A stretch of DNA of 64,000 nucleotides, taken from positions 186,001-250,000 of the forward strand of contig NZ_RJVG01000005.1 in assembly GCF_003752155.1 (NCBI RefSeq). The letters run 5' to 3'. The notes under the pieces are model-generated. The model was not told the DNA's origin. It did no database searches and worked only from the letters and a program-made list of their open reading frames with translations. Made by a program: the position numbers and the translations under genes. This DNA is from Mobilisporobacter senegalensis. GTDB lineage: Bacteria; Bacillota; Clostridia; Lachnospirales; Lachnospiraceae. This document shows positions 45,378 through 54,511 of the stretch, in pieces (the stretch's first letter is position 1; each line of letters begins with the position of its first letter).

Positions 45378-47297
45378 TTATTTTTTAATTTTTCTCCATA
45401 GCGTAAATTTAAGTAAAATCAATATTAACAATCCAAAGAATACTAATCCACCGATATTACCTAATGAGATCTTCGATGAAATATCGATCACTCCACCTAA
45501 TGTTGAAGCACCAATTGGTATAATTGCAAATACAGCAAGTAAAATACCTACTAAACCTTCACCTGCAATTAAACCTGAACTGAATAAGATACCACTTTCA
45601 ACAAGATCTTTTCTCTTATCTTCAGCAAGACCTTTCTTCTTATCAAAGTAAAGTCTTACCAAACCACCCGCCATGATACCTGTACTTAAGTGAATTGGTA
45701 AGTACAGACCAACTGCAAATGGAAGAACTGGTATACCTAAGATTTCAACCACAATAGCTATACCTACACCAACAAATACAAGATTCCATGGAAGATTTCC
45801 GCCCATAACACCTTCTACTACCATCTTCATTAAGGTAGCCTGTGGTGCCGGCAATTCAGTTGAACCATATCCCCATGCTGCATTTAGTAAGTATAATACA
45901 CCACCAATTGCAAGTGCAGATACTACAACACCGATAATTTCACCATATTGTTGTCTGTATGGAGTAGCTCCTAAAATATAACCTGTTTTTAGATCTTGAG
46001 ATGTATCGCCTGCGATAGCAGCTATGATACAGATAATTGAACCAATTGCTATAGCTCCTAACATACCTTCATGACCTGTTGAACCTGTCGCTTTAAGAAT
46101 CAATGTTGAGAATAGTAATGTTGCAATGGCCATACCTGAAACAGGGTTGTTACTGCTTCCTACTAAACCAACCATTCTTGCAGAAACGGTTGCAAAGAAG
46201 AAACCAAATACTACAATAATTAATGCACCGATTAAGTTAACTGGAATAACAGGAACCAGCCACATAATAAATGCAATTGCAATCACAATAATAAGAATTG
46301 TTTTCATTGACATATCGTGGTCGGTACGGATCGTACTGTTTCCAAAATCTTTCTTCGCATAATCTTTCATTGCATCCCCAAAAGTTCTTACGATCAATGG
46401 TAATGATTTGATTAGGCTGATAATACCACCTGCTGCTACCGCACCGGCACCTATATAGCGGATATAATTGCCCCAAAGGCCAAATGCTCCACCTGTGCTA
46501 AGTAATTCATTCACAGGAACAGTTGCAGGGAATAAAGTCGTGTCGGCTCCGAATAATGCAATAAGCGGCATTAATACAAACCAGCCAAGAACACCACCGG
46601 ATAACATGTACGCTGAAATTTTAGGTCCGCAGATATAACCTACACCGGCAAGGGCTGGTAATACGTCCATACCAATTGCGGATCCTTTATATGAACTGAT
46701 TTCATAGTGAACTTCACTAGGGAACAGCTTTAAACCATCACTAATGAATTTATACGCTGCTGCAATACCCAGTCCAGCAAATACACCACCGGATTTTTCT
46801 CCGCCTTCTTCACCTGCCAGAAGTACTTCTGCACAAGCAGTTCCTTCCGGGTAAGGAAGTGTTCCATGTTCTTTTACAATTAACGCTTTTCTTAGTGGAA
46901 TCATGAATACAACACCAAGAATACCACCGCATAGACCGATAACTGCCATCTCTACAAAAGAAGGACTTCCTTCTCCCCACTCCTGCATCCACATAAACAT
47001 TGCAGGCATAGTAAAGATAGCACCGGCAGCTAAAGATTCACCGGCAGAACCAATAGTTTGTACCAAGTTATTCTCTAAAATAGAGTCTCTCTTCATAATA
47101 ACCCTGATAATACCCATTGAAATAACTGCCGCCGGAATAGAAGCAGATACTGTCATACCTACTCTCAATCCGAGATACGCATTTGCACCACCAAAAAGAA
47201 TTGCCAGAATAATACCTATTGCAATAGAAGTAAAGGTAAATTCCGGAACAACCTTGTCGGCTGAAACAAATGGTTTAAAGTTTTTTTCGTTTTCCAT
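45378..47297 (-). CDS. OPT family oligopeptide transporter
   Basis: A 639-residue membrane protein with about fourteen to sixteen hydrophobic segments. It opens with AIGIILAILFGGANAYLGLRVGMTVSASIPAAVISM, the OPT hallmark, and contains PYPEGTACAEVLLAGEEGG and GDTSQDLKTGYILGATPYRQQ. OPT proteins import small peptides, or metal chelates in some cases, with protons. It heads the three-gene operon with the PqqD-like and winged-helix-like genes. The substrate is not known. Confidence 0.93.
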   Translation of the reverse strand: MENEKNFKPFVSADKVVPEFTFTSIAIGIILAILFGGANAYLGLRVGMTVSASIPAAVISMGIIRVIMKRDSILENNLVQTIGSAGESLAAGAIFTMPAMFMWMQEWGEGSPSFVEMAVIGLCGGILGVVFMIPLRKALIVKEHGTLPYPEGTACAEVLLAGEEGGEKSGGVFAGLGIAAAYKFISDGLKLFPSEVHYEISSYKGSAIGMDVLPALAGVGYICGPKISAYMLSGGVLGWFVLMPLIALFGADTTLFPATVPVNELLSTGGAFGLWGNYIRYIGAGAVAAGGIISLIKSLPLIVRTFGDAMKDYAKKDFGNSTIRTDHDMSMKTILIIVIAIAFIMWLVPVIPVNLIGALIIVVFGFFFATVSARMVGLVGSSNNPVSGMAIATLLFSTLILKATGSTGHEGMLGAIAIGSIICIIAAIAGDTSQDLKTGYILGATPYRQQYGEIIGVVVSALAIGGVLYLLNAAWGYGSTELPAPQATLMKMVVEGVMGGNLPWNLVFVGVGIAIVVEILGIPVLPFAVGLYLPIHLSTGIMAGGLVRLYFDKKKGLAEDKRKDLVESGILFSSGLIAGEGLVGILLAVFAIIPIGASTLGGVIDISSKISLGNIGGLVFFGLLILILLKFTLWRKIKK

Positions 47298-47383
47298 TTG
47301 AATATCCCCATCCTTTAAGTTTTTTCCATATCATTCTACCACCTTTTACACTTGAAAGCAATAAAATATGGACTGAAATACGA

Positions 47384-47427
47384 AAAAATGTGCACCCAGG
47401 AAAGACATCTGTCTTAGCTAAGTGCAT
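47384..47427. terminator. Terminator at the end of cassette B
   Basis: TGCACCC and AAGACA pair with TGTCTT and GTGCA, interrupted by a small internal loop. ATTTTTT follows on each strand, so it may act both ways. Confidence 0.65.
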
Positions 47428-47450
47428 ATTTTTTCCAATAAATTATTTAA

Positions 47451-48443
47451 TTAGACAAAATAAAACAGTTTTTTCAATTCTGCTGCCCACAGCATTCCAT
47501 GGGCCTTCAGCCCTTTTAAGGTAAAGTGGGCACTATTAAGAATACGATAATCTCCTTGTAATGTATCGCTGTTTGGTCCTGGTAAAATGTCTTTCCCATT
47601 GCAACACATTTCCTGGGCAATTCGTATTAATTTTTCATCTTCACGTGCTGCCTTTGGATGATATGCAGCCTGGGCGATCACCCAGGATACCTCCCAGCCG
47701 GCATCTTTTCTGCTCCGATATATAAGATCAGTTAATAGATTTTTATAATATTGGGTATCTGGATTATAAATAGCATCTGTTTCACCCTGGTGCCATAAAA
47801 CAGCTCTTAACCCATTATCTCCAAAGAACTCCAGTGCATTAAGAAGCCTTCTGTATTTCACCATATCTGATCCAAATTCACTGATTCCAGCACCACCCCA
47901 TCCAGTTGAATAGAAACCTACTGGCATATGTAATTCTTTTGCTAAGAAATCACCAACAGTTGGCCATATTGAACCGCCATTACCCATATCAACTTCCGGA
48001 CCATATTCTGTTGGCTGGGGATCGGCACATAACTGCCATGTATGATTCTCGGGATGAAAGCTTACTACATCCAAACTCTGGGATTTCGTTAATGTATCGC
48101 CAAAATTTAAGGAGTTGGATTGACCACAGGTGACAAAAACTTCTCCCACTCCTACTTGTATACTTGTATCTTCTTCAACAATCCCACCATTTTCATCGAA
48201 AGCCTGCATATGTATCCTATACCAGTCACCGGCAGGCACTGATATATTTCCTTTTGCAGTACTATAATTTAAAATCAATTCAACCCAATCTGAATCGTAA
48301 TCAGGGCGGAATGCTTTTATCTTTATTTTGTTTACAGGTCTGGTATATAATACTACTATCGGTATGATCGCAATATTATCTTGATTCCTTTGATATACAG
48401 AATCGCACAAAGGACTGGTGATAATGGTACAACGTGGCTCCAT
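47451..48443 (-). CDS. SGNH-type carbohydrate acetylesterase (GQSN family)
   Basis: A 330-residue hydrolase of the sialate O-acetylesterase/DUF303 family. A beta-rich N-terminal region precedes the catalytic domain, with Ser109 in TCGQSNS and WHQGETD at 217-223. A histidine in NSAHFTLKGLKAHG lies near residue 307. It should remove O-acetyl groups from a carbohydrate. No signal peptide is visible, so it acts inside the cell. It is the last gene of cassette B, after the M78-like gene. Confidence 0.82.
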   Translation of the reverse strand: MEPRCTIITSPLCDSVYQRNQDNIAIIPIVVLYTRPVNKIKIKAFRPDYDSDWVELILNYSTAKGNISVPAGDWYRIHMQAFDENGGIVEEDTSIQVGVGEVFVTCGQSNSLNFGDTLTKSQSLDVVSFHPENHTWQLCADPQPTEYGPEVDMGNGGSIWPTVGDFLAKELHMPVGFYSTGWGGAGISEFGSDMVKYRRLLNALEFFGDNGLRAVLWHQGETDAIYNPDTQYYKNLLTDLIYRSRKDAGWEVSWVIAQAAYHPKAAREDEKLIRIAQEMCCNGKDILPGPNSDTLQGDYRILNSAHFTLKGLKAHGMLWAAELKKLFYFV

Positions 48444-48457
48444 ACAGACACTCTCCT

Positions 48458-49090
48458 TTATTCTTCTAATAATTTTTCATATCTGTTTATCATATCATAA
48501 AATTCTTTTTTCGTTGTCTTACCAGAATTTATTAAATAATAATAGTCATATATATTAGGTAATTCTTCTAATCCAAGCAGTTCTTTTGCAAAAGCATGGG
48601 CTCCAATTTCACTGCACCGGTTAATACGGGCTTTCCTTGTAAAGTACGGCAATTTCATTGTAACCAAAGGATCAAGCTGATCAGAAACAAAGTCATTATT
48701 TATAAATTCAAGATAGTGAAAAAACTCATGGGATAAATGGATTTCTAATGCTTTTTTAAAATCAATAGGTTTTTTCCCTTCAAAACTGCTGTGGTCTGAT
48801 AATTCTAATATAGAACCTTCATATAACCAGATCTTTGTATGCTTCTTATCCATTTCCACCTGGGCACGAAAAGATACCCCATATGTTTTTTTACTTTCTT
48901 TTATAAATTCCAGTTCAATATTATGCTCTTTGCAAAGACTTAAAATGTCCCGCCCTTTAAATTCTTTTCCAGCCATTCTCCCAATCTTTAACGATTCATC
49001 AATATAATAATGAAGTTTATCTTTCGGGATCTTATGATACAACAAATCATTAGTTAATTCACATAAAGCCAAAATTTCATCTTTAATCAA
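48458..49090 (-). CDS. M78/ImmA-like HExxH metalloprotein of cassette B
   Basis: A 210-residue protein, paralogue of 27401-28093. The start is TTG at 49090, with GGGAGGG before it. HEFFHYLEF lies at 121-129 and CSEIGAHAFAKELLGL supplies Glu161 as the probable third zinc ligand. Outside these blocks the two paralogues differ widely, which points to an old duplication and different partners. It lies 43 bases after the HyuA-like gene. The function is unknown. Confidence 0.65.
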   Translation of the reverse strand: MIKDEILALCELTNDLLYHKIPKDKLHYYIDESLKIGRMAGKEFKGRDILSLCKEHNIELEFIKESKKTYGVSFRAQVEMDKKHTKIWLYEGSILELSDHSSFEGKKPIDFKKALEIHLSHEFFHYLEFINNDFVSDQLDPLVTMKLPYFTRKARINRCSEIGAHAFAKELLGLEELPNIYDYYYLINSGKTTKKEFYDMINRYEKLLEE

Positions 49091-49133
49091 GAAAACGCCC
49101 TCCCGTCTGTCAGATCACCATTCTGTGTTTCTT

Positions 49134-51269
49134 CTATTTATAAGCTACAGCAATAATTTCTTCATCTTCTTTTAAATTCTCTGTCTCTACATCAAGGATG
49201 GAATATAGCTGTTCTGCAGTCTGCATTCCTGTCAGATCCAGCATTTTTTCACGATAGAATACGAATACTTTAGGAATGGTCGCATTTGCATCAGAGTATA
49301 TTGTATGTTCCTCCAAAAAGCTGTTAAACATGGTAGTACGGCTGCCCTTTTTAAACTTCACTGTAAAAGCTTTTTCTTTTTTAAGACGAACCACTCCTTC
49401 TCTGTCAATTACACATAAACTTTGTTTCTTAACAGGAATAAATCCTAACATTTTCGACTTACTAATGGCATTATATACATTCCAGCGGCCAGTTGCAGAG
49501 ACGAAGGTCGTATCCCCTTCATTTGCTCCCAGGGCTTCTGCTGATATATTTCTTAATTGCTCCTCCGTCAGGTCTGCTGTATTTAAGTCTTTTTGTCTTA
49601 ATTCTGTCGCACCTGTGGCAATGGCTCTTAGAATATTCTTCTGTGCATCAATTTCAATGGAAATATCTACAGTATCCTCTTTGGCACCGGACTTCACAAT
49701 CTTTTCTAATACATCAATCCTGATTTTTTTGATATCGTCTTCTGTTGGATTTACGATAGTCCTTTCAAGCTGTTCACGGACCATGGCAAGAGCCACACCT
49801 ATAGTTGATATATATGGTGCATTTTTTGCCAGTTTCCATTTGAATCCCATCTTCTCTGCCAAGGCATTTACAATCACTGCTCCACTTCCGCCGCCGCCAA
49901 CTAACGTGATGAATTTCCGGTCCAGCTCATATTCCGAAATCAGCTGATTTATTACGACCTCCAATTTCCTGATCGCCAGATCCATAACCTGCTTAGCCGC
50001 ATCTTCTGCCGGCATGCCCAGATAATCTCCTAAAGCCTGCCAGGCTGCTTTAGCGCATTTAATATTGCCCTGTGCATAATCTCCTTCTGGAATATAGCCC
50101 AATAAATTGGCAGCGCCTGCAAGAGTCAAGGAATATTCTTCCCCATCCTGGGCTTTCACTAAAACATATTCACATGGATCATCTTTTCTGGGACTTACAA
50201 ACTTTACATTAGCACCGGTCAGGGCAGAATCTTCCTGGAAACATTCATACTCCACTCCCGCAATATGTGCACTTCTTGGCCCAATATCTATGATTTTATT
50301 ATCTTTCACACGTACCATGCTGCCGCCGGCAATCCCAAGAGTTCTCACATCCAGGGATTGAAGATAGGTTTTATGACCCCCTACCTGGGCATATTTAATC
50401 ATTACCTTACCATTTTTAATTACTGAAATGTCAACACTGGTACCGCCCACTTCAAAGAAGATCCCATCGGATATCTTTTCATACATTAATGCTCCTGCCA
50501 CACCTGCTGCCAGCCCGGATAACATAGTAAGAATCGGTCTTTTACGGACTTCATTGATGCTCATGACTCCACCGTCACAACGCATGATCATAAGATTGGA
50601 TTTTATGTCCATATCTTTTACCGCTTGTTCTGTCATATTGGCAGTTTCCATCATTTTAGGAATCAGGCTCGCATTTACGACTGCTGTTCTGGTACGCATC
50701 TTTAACCCATACAGTTGAGAAATCTCATGACCTCCAGTATAATATAATCCTTTCTCCTGTGCTTTATCCATTACACGCAGTTCATCTTCAGGATCATCCA
50801 CACTATAGGCACCAGATGCCACTATAACTTCCGAATCCTTTTCTAACAATTCATCAATCGCTTTTTCAATGATCCCATCACTTAATTCTTTTGAATCGAT
50901 AAATACATGATTGGATTTAAGATATTTATTGGGAGCAAGCTCTATATTCTCAACATTAGTTTCATTTTTTGCACTTCTTGCATCCATCCCAGTTCCCATT
51001 CCAATGATACCAACATTAGCAACATCCCCTTCTAATAAGGCGTTTGTAGCCTGAGTCGTACCATGTGCTATGAATGTTACATCATCGGGAGAAACGTTAT
51101 TCTCCTTCATTAATTCAGAGATTATTTTTACAATACCAACTGCTACCCCTTCTTTATGGGTTGTTGGTATTTTACGTTTTGCCATAACTTCATAAGTATC
51201 GTTGTCTATAAGAACTGCATCTGTAAATGTTCCGCCTACATCAATACCAATTCTGACTTTTTTGTTCAT
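49134..51269 (-). CDS. Hydantoinase/oxoprolinase family protein (HyuA-like), cassette B
   Basis: A 711-residue protein, close paralogue of 28090-30219. It has GIDVGGTFTDAVLID (about 8-22), FIAHGTTQATNALLEGDVANVG, MIMRCDGGVMSI, LSGLAAGVAGA and FEVGGTSVDISVI. As in cassette A, no HyuB gene is present, and the transporter precedes and the M78-like gene follows. A difference is the Thr/Asp pair TFTD after the glycine loop, where cassette A has THTK. AGAGGTGCTAAC precedes the start. Confidence 0.85.
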   Translation of the reverse strand: MNKKVRIGIDVGGTFTDAVLIDNDTYEVMAKRKIPTTHKEGVAVGIVKIISELMKENNVSPDDVTFIAHGTTQATNALLEGDVANVGIIGMGTGMDARSAKNETNVENIELAPNKYLKSNHVFIDSKELSDGIIEKAIDELLEKDSEVIVASGAYSVDDPEDELRVMDKAQEKGLYYTGGHEISQLYGLKMRTRTAVVNASLIPKMMETANMTEQAVKDMDIKSNLMIMRCDGGVMSINEVRKRPILTMLSGLAAGVAGALMYEKISDGIFFEVGGTSVDISVIKNGKVMIKYAQVGGHKTYLQSLDVRTLGIAGGSMVRVKDNKIIDIGPRSAHIAGVEYECFQEDSALTGANVKFVSPRKDDPCEYVLVKAQDGEEYSLTLAGAANLLGYIPEGDYAQGNIKCAKAAWQALGDYLGMPAEDAAKQVMDLAIRKLEVVINQLISEYELDRKFITLVGGGGSGAVIVNALAEKMGFKWKLAKNAPYISTIGVALAMVREQLERTIVNPTEDDIKKIRIDVLEKIVKSGAKEDTVDISIEIDAQKNILRAIATGATELRQKDLNTADLTEEQLRNISAEALGANEGDTTFVSATGRWNVYNAISKSKMLGFIPVKKQSLCVIDREGVVRLKKEKAFTVKFKKGSRTTMFNSFLEEHTIYSDANATIPKVFVFYREKMLDLTGMQTAEQLYSILDVETENLKEDEEIIAVAYK

Positions 51270-51290
51270 GTTAGCACCTCTCTGTTGTTT

Positions 51291-51343
51291 TTACAGTTCA
51301 GCGGGATATAGCAAGGCGAAACCTGGCTTTGGCTGAACTGTAA
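51291..51343 (-). repeat. Intra-operon hairpin between transporter and HyuA-like gene, cassette B
   Basis: TTACAGTTCAGC and GCTGAACTGTAA pair perfectly over 12 bases. It has the same position as the hairpin in cassette A, although the sequence differs. Related flanks occur around 37152-37293. Confidence 0.65.
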
Positions 51344-51424
51344 CTATTATTTATTTAAAAAGTATATAGATACTAATTGCTTTCAACTTTAGGAGGGGGT
51401 TGTTAAAAACAGCCCCCAATTTCA

Positions 51425-52702
51425 TTATAATGTTACAATAAAACTTGCAATAATTAAACCAACAAATGTTGATGCCATAATCCATACCATAGATTTCTTA
51501 GTAAATTCATTTACATCTGTCTTTGTAAAATCAGCCACCCATACGTTGTGGGAATTTGTAGGATCACATACTGCCTGTACATTAGAATCTAATCTTAATG
51601 CTATCATTGCTGCAACAGGATTCATACCACTTGCTGCAAGTAAAGCTATAATACCACTGCCAAGCCCCCAGACATTTAGTGGTCCACGGTAAATTGCAAG
51701 TGGGGAAAGTAAACCAAATATTAAGATGAACATTATCTTACTGGAAGGAATAATTGCTTTGATCAATGGTTCTAATACAAGAGCCACTTCCGGTGCCATA
51801 ACAGCTTTTAGTACCATACCAATACCGATCATTAAAGCTGCTGCCCCTGCAGTATCCTGTATCCCTTCTACAAATGCACTGGAAACTACCTGCACTGCAT
51901 TTTTAGGAGTAGATAATATCAACGTTACAATAATACCAATTATAATTGCTGTTACTAATGGTAAGTGCCAGATAAATACTAATAATACCGGAATAATCGG
52001 GCTGATTAAAGCAATAGAGCGTACATTTTTCTCTGAAGATAAATCACCACCTGCAGGCATCGCCCATGCTTTTCTTGTTTTCCCGCTAAACTTTGTAGTA
52101 AATACTATCATGATAACTGCGACCACGATTAACGGAATACCACATAATAATGAATAGGATGTAACTGTTTCCTGAGGCAAGCCTAATACATCAATATAAA
52201 CAGCTAATGTACTTACACTGAATGTAACCCCTATACCGTTAGAAAGTAAAAGAACGGTTCCTGCTACCATTGGGCTAAGCCCGGCACTGATCATAATTGG
52301 AATAATGATAGTACCAACTAAGATGATCATTCCAAGACCATTAGAAGCTGCAAAAATAATAGAGCATACCACTAAAAATGCCAATGCGATTGGCAATGGC
52401 TTATCACCTGCCATTTCAGCTGCCTTACGAATAATCGTACGAGTGACACCCACTTTGGATAAAACCTTTCCAAAGAAACCTCCAAAGAATAATCCGGCAA
52501 TCGCTGTACTCATTCTCATTGCCCCGGTTTCAATGACTCCGTTTGCAATGTCGAATTCCCCACCCAAAAATGGAATTCCTGCAATCAGTGCAATACCAAT
52601 CGCCATAATCGGTAATGCCAGAATGGTTGGTAATTTGCGAGTCATCATCAGTACTACCATGATCACAAAAAGCCCAAGAATACCAATAATTTGTAAAGTC
52701 AT
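51425..52702 (-). CDS. GntP/CitMHS-like transporter, cassette B
   Basis: A 425-residue membrane protein with about twelve hydrophobic segments, paralogous to 30481-31770. It shares VLSKVGVTRTIIRKAAEMAG, SPLAIYRGPLNVWGLGSG and VCDPTNSHNVWVADFTKTDV. Segments near the end (CDPTNSHN) replace CCPTQSWN of cassette A, so the transported molecule may differ. It precedes the HyuA-like gene and follows the FAD oxidoreductase gene. Confidence 0.78.
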   Translation of the reverse strand: MTLQIIGILGLFVIMVVLMMTRKLPTILALPIMAIGIALIAGIPFLGGEFDIANGVIETGAMRMSTAIAGLFFGGFFGKVLSKVGVTRTIIRKAAEMAGDKPLPIALAFLVVCSIIFAASNGLGMIILVGTIIIPIMISAGLSPMVAGTVLLLSNGIGVTFSVSTLAVYIDVLGLPQETVTSYSLLCGIPLIVVAVIMIVFTTKFSGKTRKAWAMPAGGDLSSEKNVRSIALISPIIPVLLVFIWHLPLVTAIIIGIIVTLILSTPKNAVQVVSSAFVEGIQDTAGAAALMIGIGMVLKAVMAPEVALVLEPLIKAIIPSSKIMFILIFGLLSPLAIYRGPLNVWGLGSGIIALLAASGMNPVAAMIALRLDSNVQAVCDPTNSHNVWVADFTKTDVNEFTKKSMVWIMASTFVGLIIASFIVTL

Positions 52703-52743
52703 AATTAAATCCTCCTTTAATCTATTTTTTAGGCTAAATATGC

Positions 52744-54129
52744 CTATGACTTTCTAATATGAAGATCCAGATATGCATTTTGCAGAATTAAATGATTTTG
52801 TAATTCTTTTATATCTACATTTCTGGTATCTAAATCAGCAAATGCTGCCATTGCCCCAGCGATTCCACTTGCCTGACCTAATGCACCGGCCGTTGGAGTT
52901 GTACGTATCGCTGCCTGTGCTTCAAAAGAAGCGGATACACATCTGCCAGTAACAAGCAGATTGGAAACTTCCTTACATACCATAACTTCATAAGGGATAC
53001 TATAATAAGTTCCAGGTTCTGAAACAAAAGAACTTTCTGTTCCTTCCCCTTTAGGATTATGAATATCAATTGGATATGCCGAATGAGCAATCACTGTATC
53101 AAAATTTTTTCTCTCTATTACATCCTGCCCATTTAAGGTATAAATACCAACTAATTGCCTTGAACCACGTATTCCAATGGAAGGACCGGTAAATTCAAGG
53201 ATTGCATCCCTAAAACCGGGGATATATTTTCTTAGGAATTTATCCAATTGCTCACACTGTTTTCTTCCTAATCTTTCTGCTTCACTTAAGCTTAAGGCAC
53301 TGGTGCCATCATGCTCAAGGATTCTTGTAGTATTTACAATGAATTCCCCTGGAGTATTTGTCTCAAAACACAATACTTCTTCTCTTTTAATATCTAGTTC
53401 TCCCTGTTTTCTTGCTTCCTTAAATTCATCTGCAAAACCTGCAAAAGATAATCTTTTTGTTTTTTTCATTAACTCTATATTATTTACCATACGTGGAAAT
53501 CTGTCTGCATATTTTTCAATGTGCTCTTTAATGAGATCTACATTGATATTACAATATTTCATATTCATAGTCATAGGCTGCATTGCACCATCTGATTCCC
53601 TTCCTTTAACCATGGGTGCACCAGCAAAACTTGCAACATCACCATCACCTGTTGCATCGATAAATATTTTTCCAAAGACATCATTCAGACCATCTTTATT
53701 ACATACAGTAATGGAATGAATTTTTGTATCTTTCCTATTAACTTTTCCAATAAAGGTATGAAACAATACTTCACAACCTGCATCCTGTAACATATCATCA
53801 AGAACAATTTTCAAACCTTCTGAATTAAATGGAGTCAGATAATTTATGTATTGGGTCGTGTCCTTTATATGCCCTGGGGAATAGCCTCTTGCAACCATGT
53901 TTTCAACAATTTCCTCCATCACACCTTTAATTACCTGCTTTTCCCCTGCATGAAAAGTCATCATAGGCCCAACACCACAAGATGTCAGAGAGCCTCCAAG
54001 ATATCCTGACTGCTCGATAACAAGGGTTTTTGCACCAGTTCTTCCAGCTGCTATTGCAGCGACTGCTCCTGAGACACCTCCTCCTGCAATTACAACGTCA
54101 AATAATTTTTCATAATCGAAACTTCCCAT
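52744..54129 (-). CDS. FAD-dependent oxidoreductase
   Basis: A 461-residue flavoprotein of the FAD_oxidored (PF12831) type. FDVVIAGGGVSGAVAAIAAG at about 10-29 is the dinucleotide fold, with TLVIEQSGYLGGSLTS after it, then IDATGDGDVASFAGAP. I use the second ATG (54129), since GGAGG lies only three bases from the first. Related proteins oxidise sugars, sugar acids or small organic acids. It is the first gene of cassette B, divergent from the RpiR gene. Confidence 0.85.
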   Translation of the reverse strand: MGSFDYEKLFDVVIAGGGVSGAVAAIAAGRTGAKTLVIEQSGYLGGSLTSCGVGPMMTFHAGEKQVIKGVMEEIVENMVARGYSPGHIKDTTQYINYLTPFNSEGLKIVLDDMLQDAGCEVLFHTFIGKVNRKDTKIHSITVCNKDGLNDVFGKIFIDATGDGDVASFAGAPMVKGRESDGAMQPMTMNMKYCNINVDLIKEHIEKYADRFPRMVNNIELMKKTKRLSFAGFADEFKEARKQGELDIKREEVLCFETNTPGEFIVNTTRILEHDGTSALSLSEAERLGRKQCEQLDKFLRKYIPGFRDAILEFTGPSIGIRGSRQLVGIYTLNGQDVIERKNFDTVIAHSAYPIDIHNPKGEGTESSFVSEPGTYYSIPYEVMVCKEVSNLLVTGRCVSASFEAQAAIRTTPTAGALGQASGIAGAMAAFADLDTRNVDIKELQNHLILQNAYLDLHIRKS

Positions 54130-54159
54130 CATAAGCCTCCTTCTTAATAATTCAATCTG

Positions 54160-54312
54160 TTGAAAATAATTTTCAATGCTAAAAACTGATCATGTCATAT
54201 TTCACTTCTTTTTTGTGCATTATTTATATTTTTATATAATTAACTTTACTTTTTATGTTATAATGCTAACACATTTTTCATTACACGTCAATATTTTTGA
54301 AAATTATTTTCT
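54160..54312 (-). promoter_or_regulatory. Cassette B promoter with two RpiR-type operators
   Basis: TGAAAATAATTTTCA (54161-54175) is a perfect dyad of the TGAAA-n5-TTTCA type used by RpiR-family regulators. A second copy with one mismatch is TGAAAATTATTTTCT (54298-54312). Between them a minus-strand promoter reads TTGACG (54286-54291), 17 bases, TAGCAT (54263-54268). The upstream box abuts the -35 and the other lies in the leader, so the divergent regulator probably controls this promoter. Confidence 0.65.
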
Positions 54313-54359
54313 TTATTTTGAATTAATTTGTAAATCATTTGCGATTTTTCTGTTATAAT

Positions 54360-54480
54360 TTGCTTTATTCCAGATTTTATAGTATAATGTGAACACTTAG
54401 CGAGGTGTTTCCGAGCTTAGTGAGAATATGTACCTATCCACTTAATGAGGTGTTTTCGAATTTACTGGATATGGTATAAT
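54360..54480 (+). promoter_or_regulatory. RpiR gene promoter with tandem repeat
   Basis: TTGCTT (54360-54365), 17 bases, TATAAT (54383-54388). Downstream, two imperfect copies 45 bases apart, CACTTAGCGAGGTGTTT (54394) and CACTTAATGAGGTGTTT (54439), follow. A second TATAAT (54475-54480) has no good -35. The repeats may be regulator binding sites or part of a dispersed repeat. Confidence 0.55.
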
Positions 54481-54511
54481 GTTTTAACTTAACAGATAAG
54501 GAGTTCGGGAT

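Noticed and set aside
49276-49947. A 223-codon open frame on the plus strand inside the HyuA-like gene of cassette B
   Set aside because: It is antisense to a well-supported gene, has no ribosome site that I can see and resembles no protein. It follows from codon bias of the other strand.
53177-53719. A 180-codon plus-strand frame inside the FAD oxidoreductase gene
   Set aside because: Antisense shadow of a strongly supported gene, with no ribosome site and no domain.
54394-54474. CRISPR array start
   Set aside because: Only two imperfect copies, 45 bases apart, with differing sequence and no cas genes.
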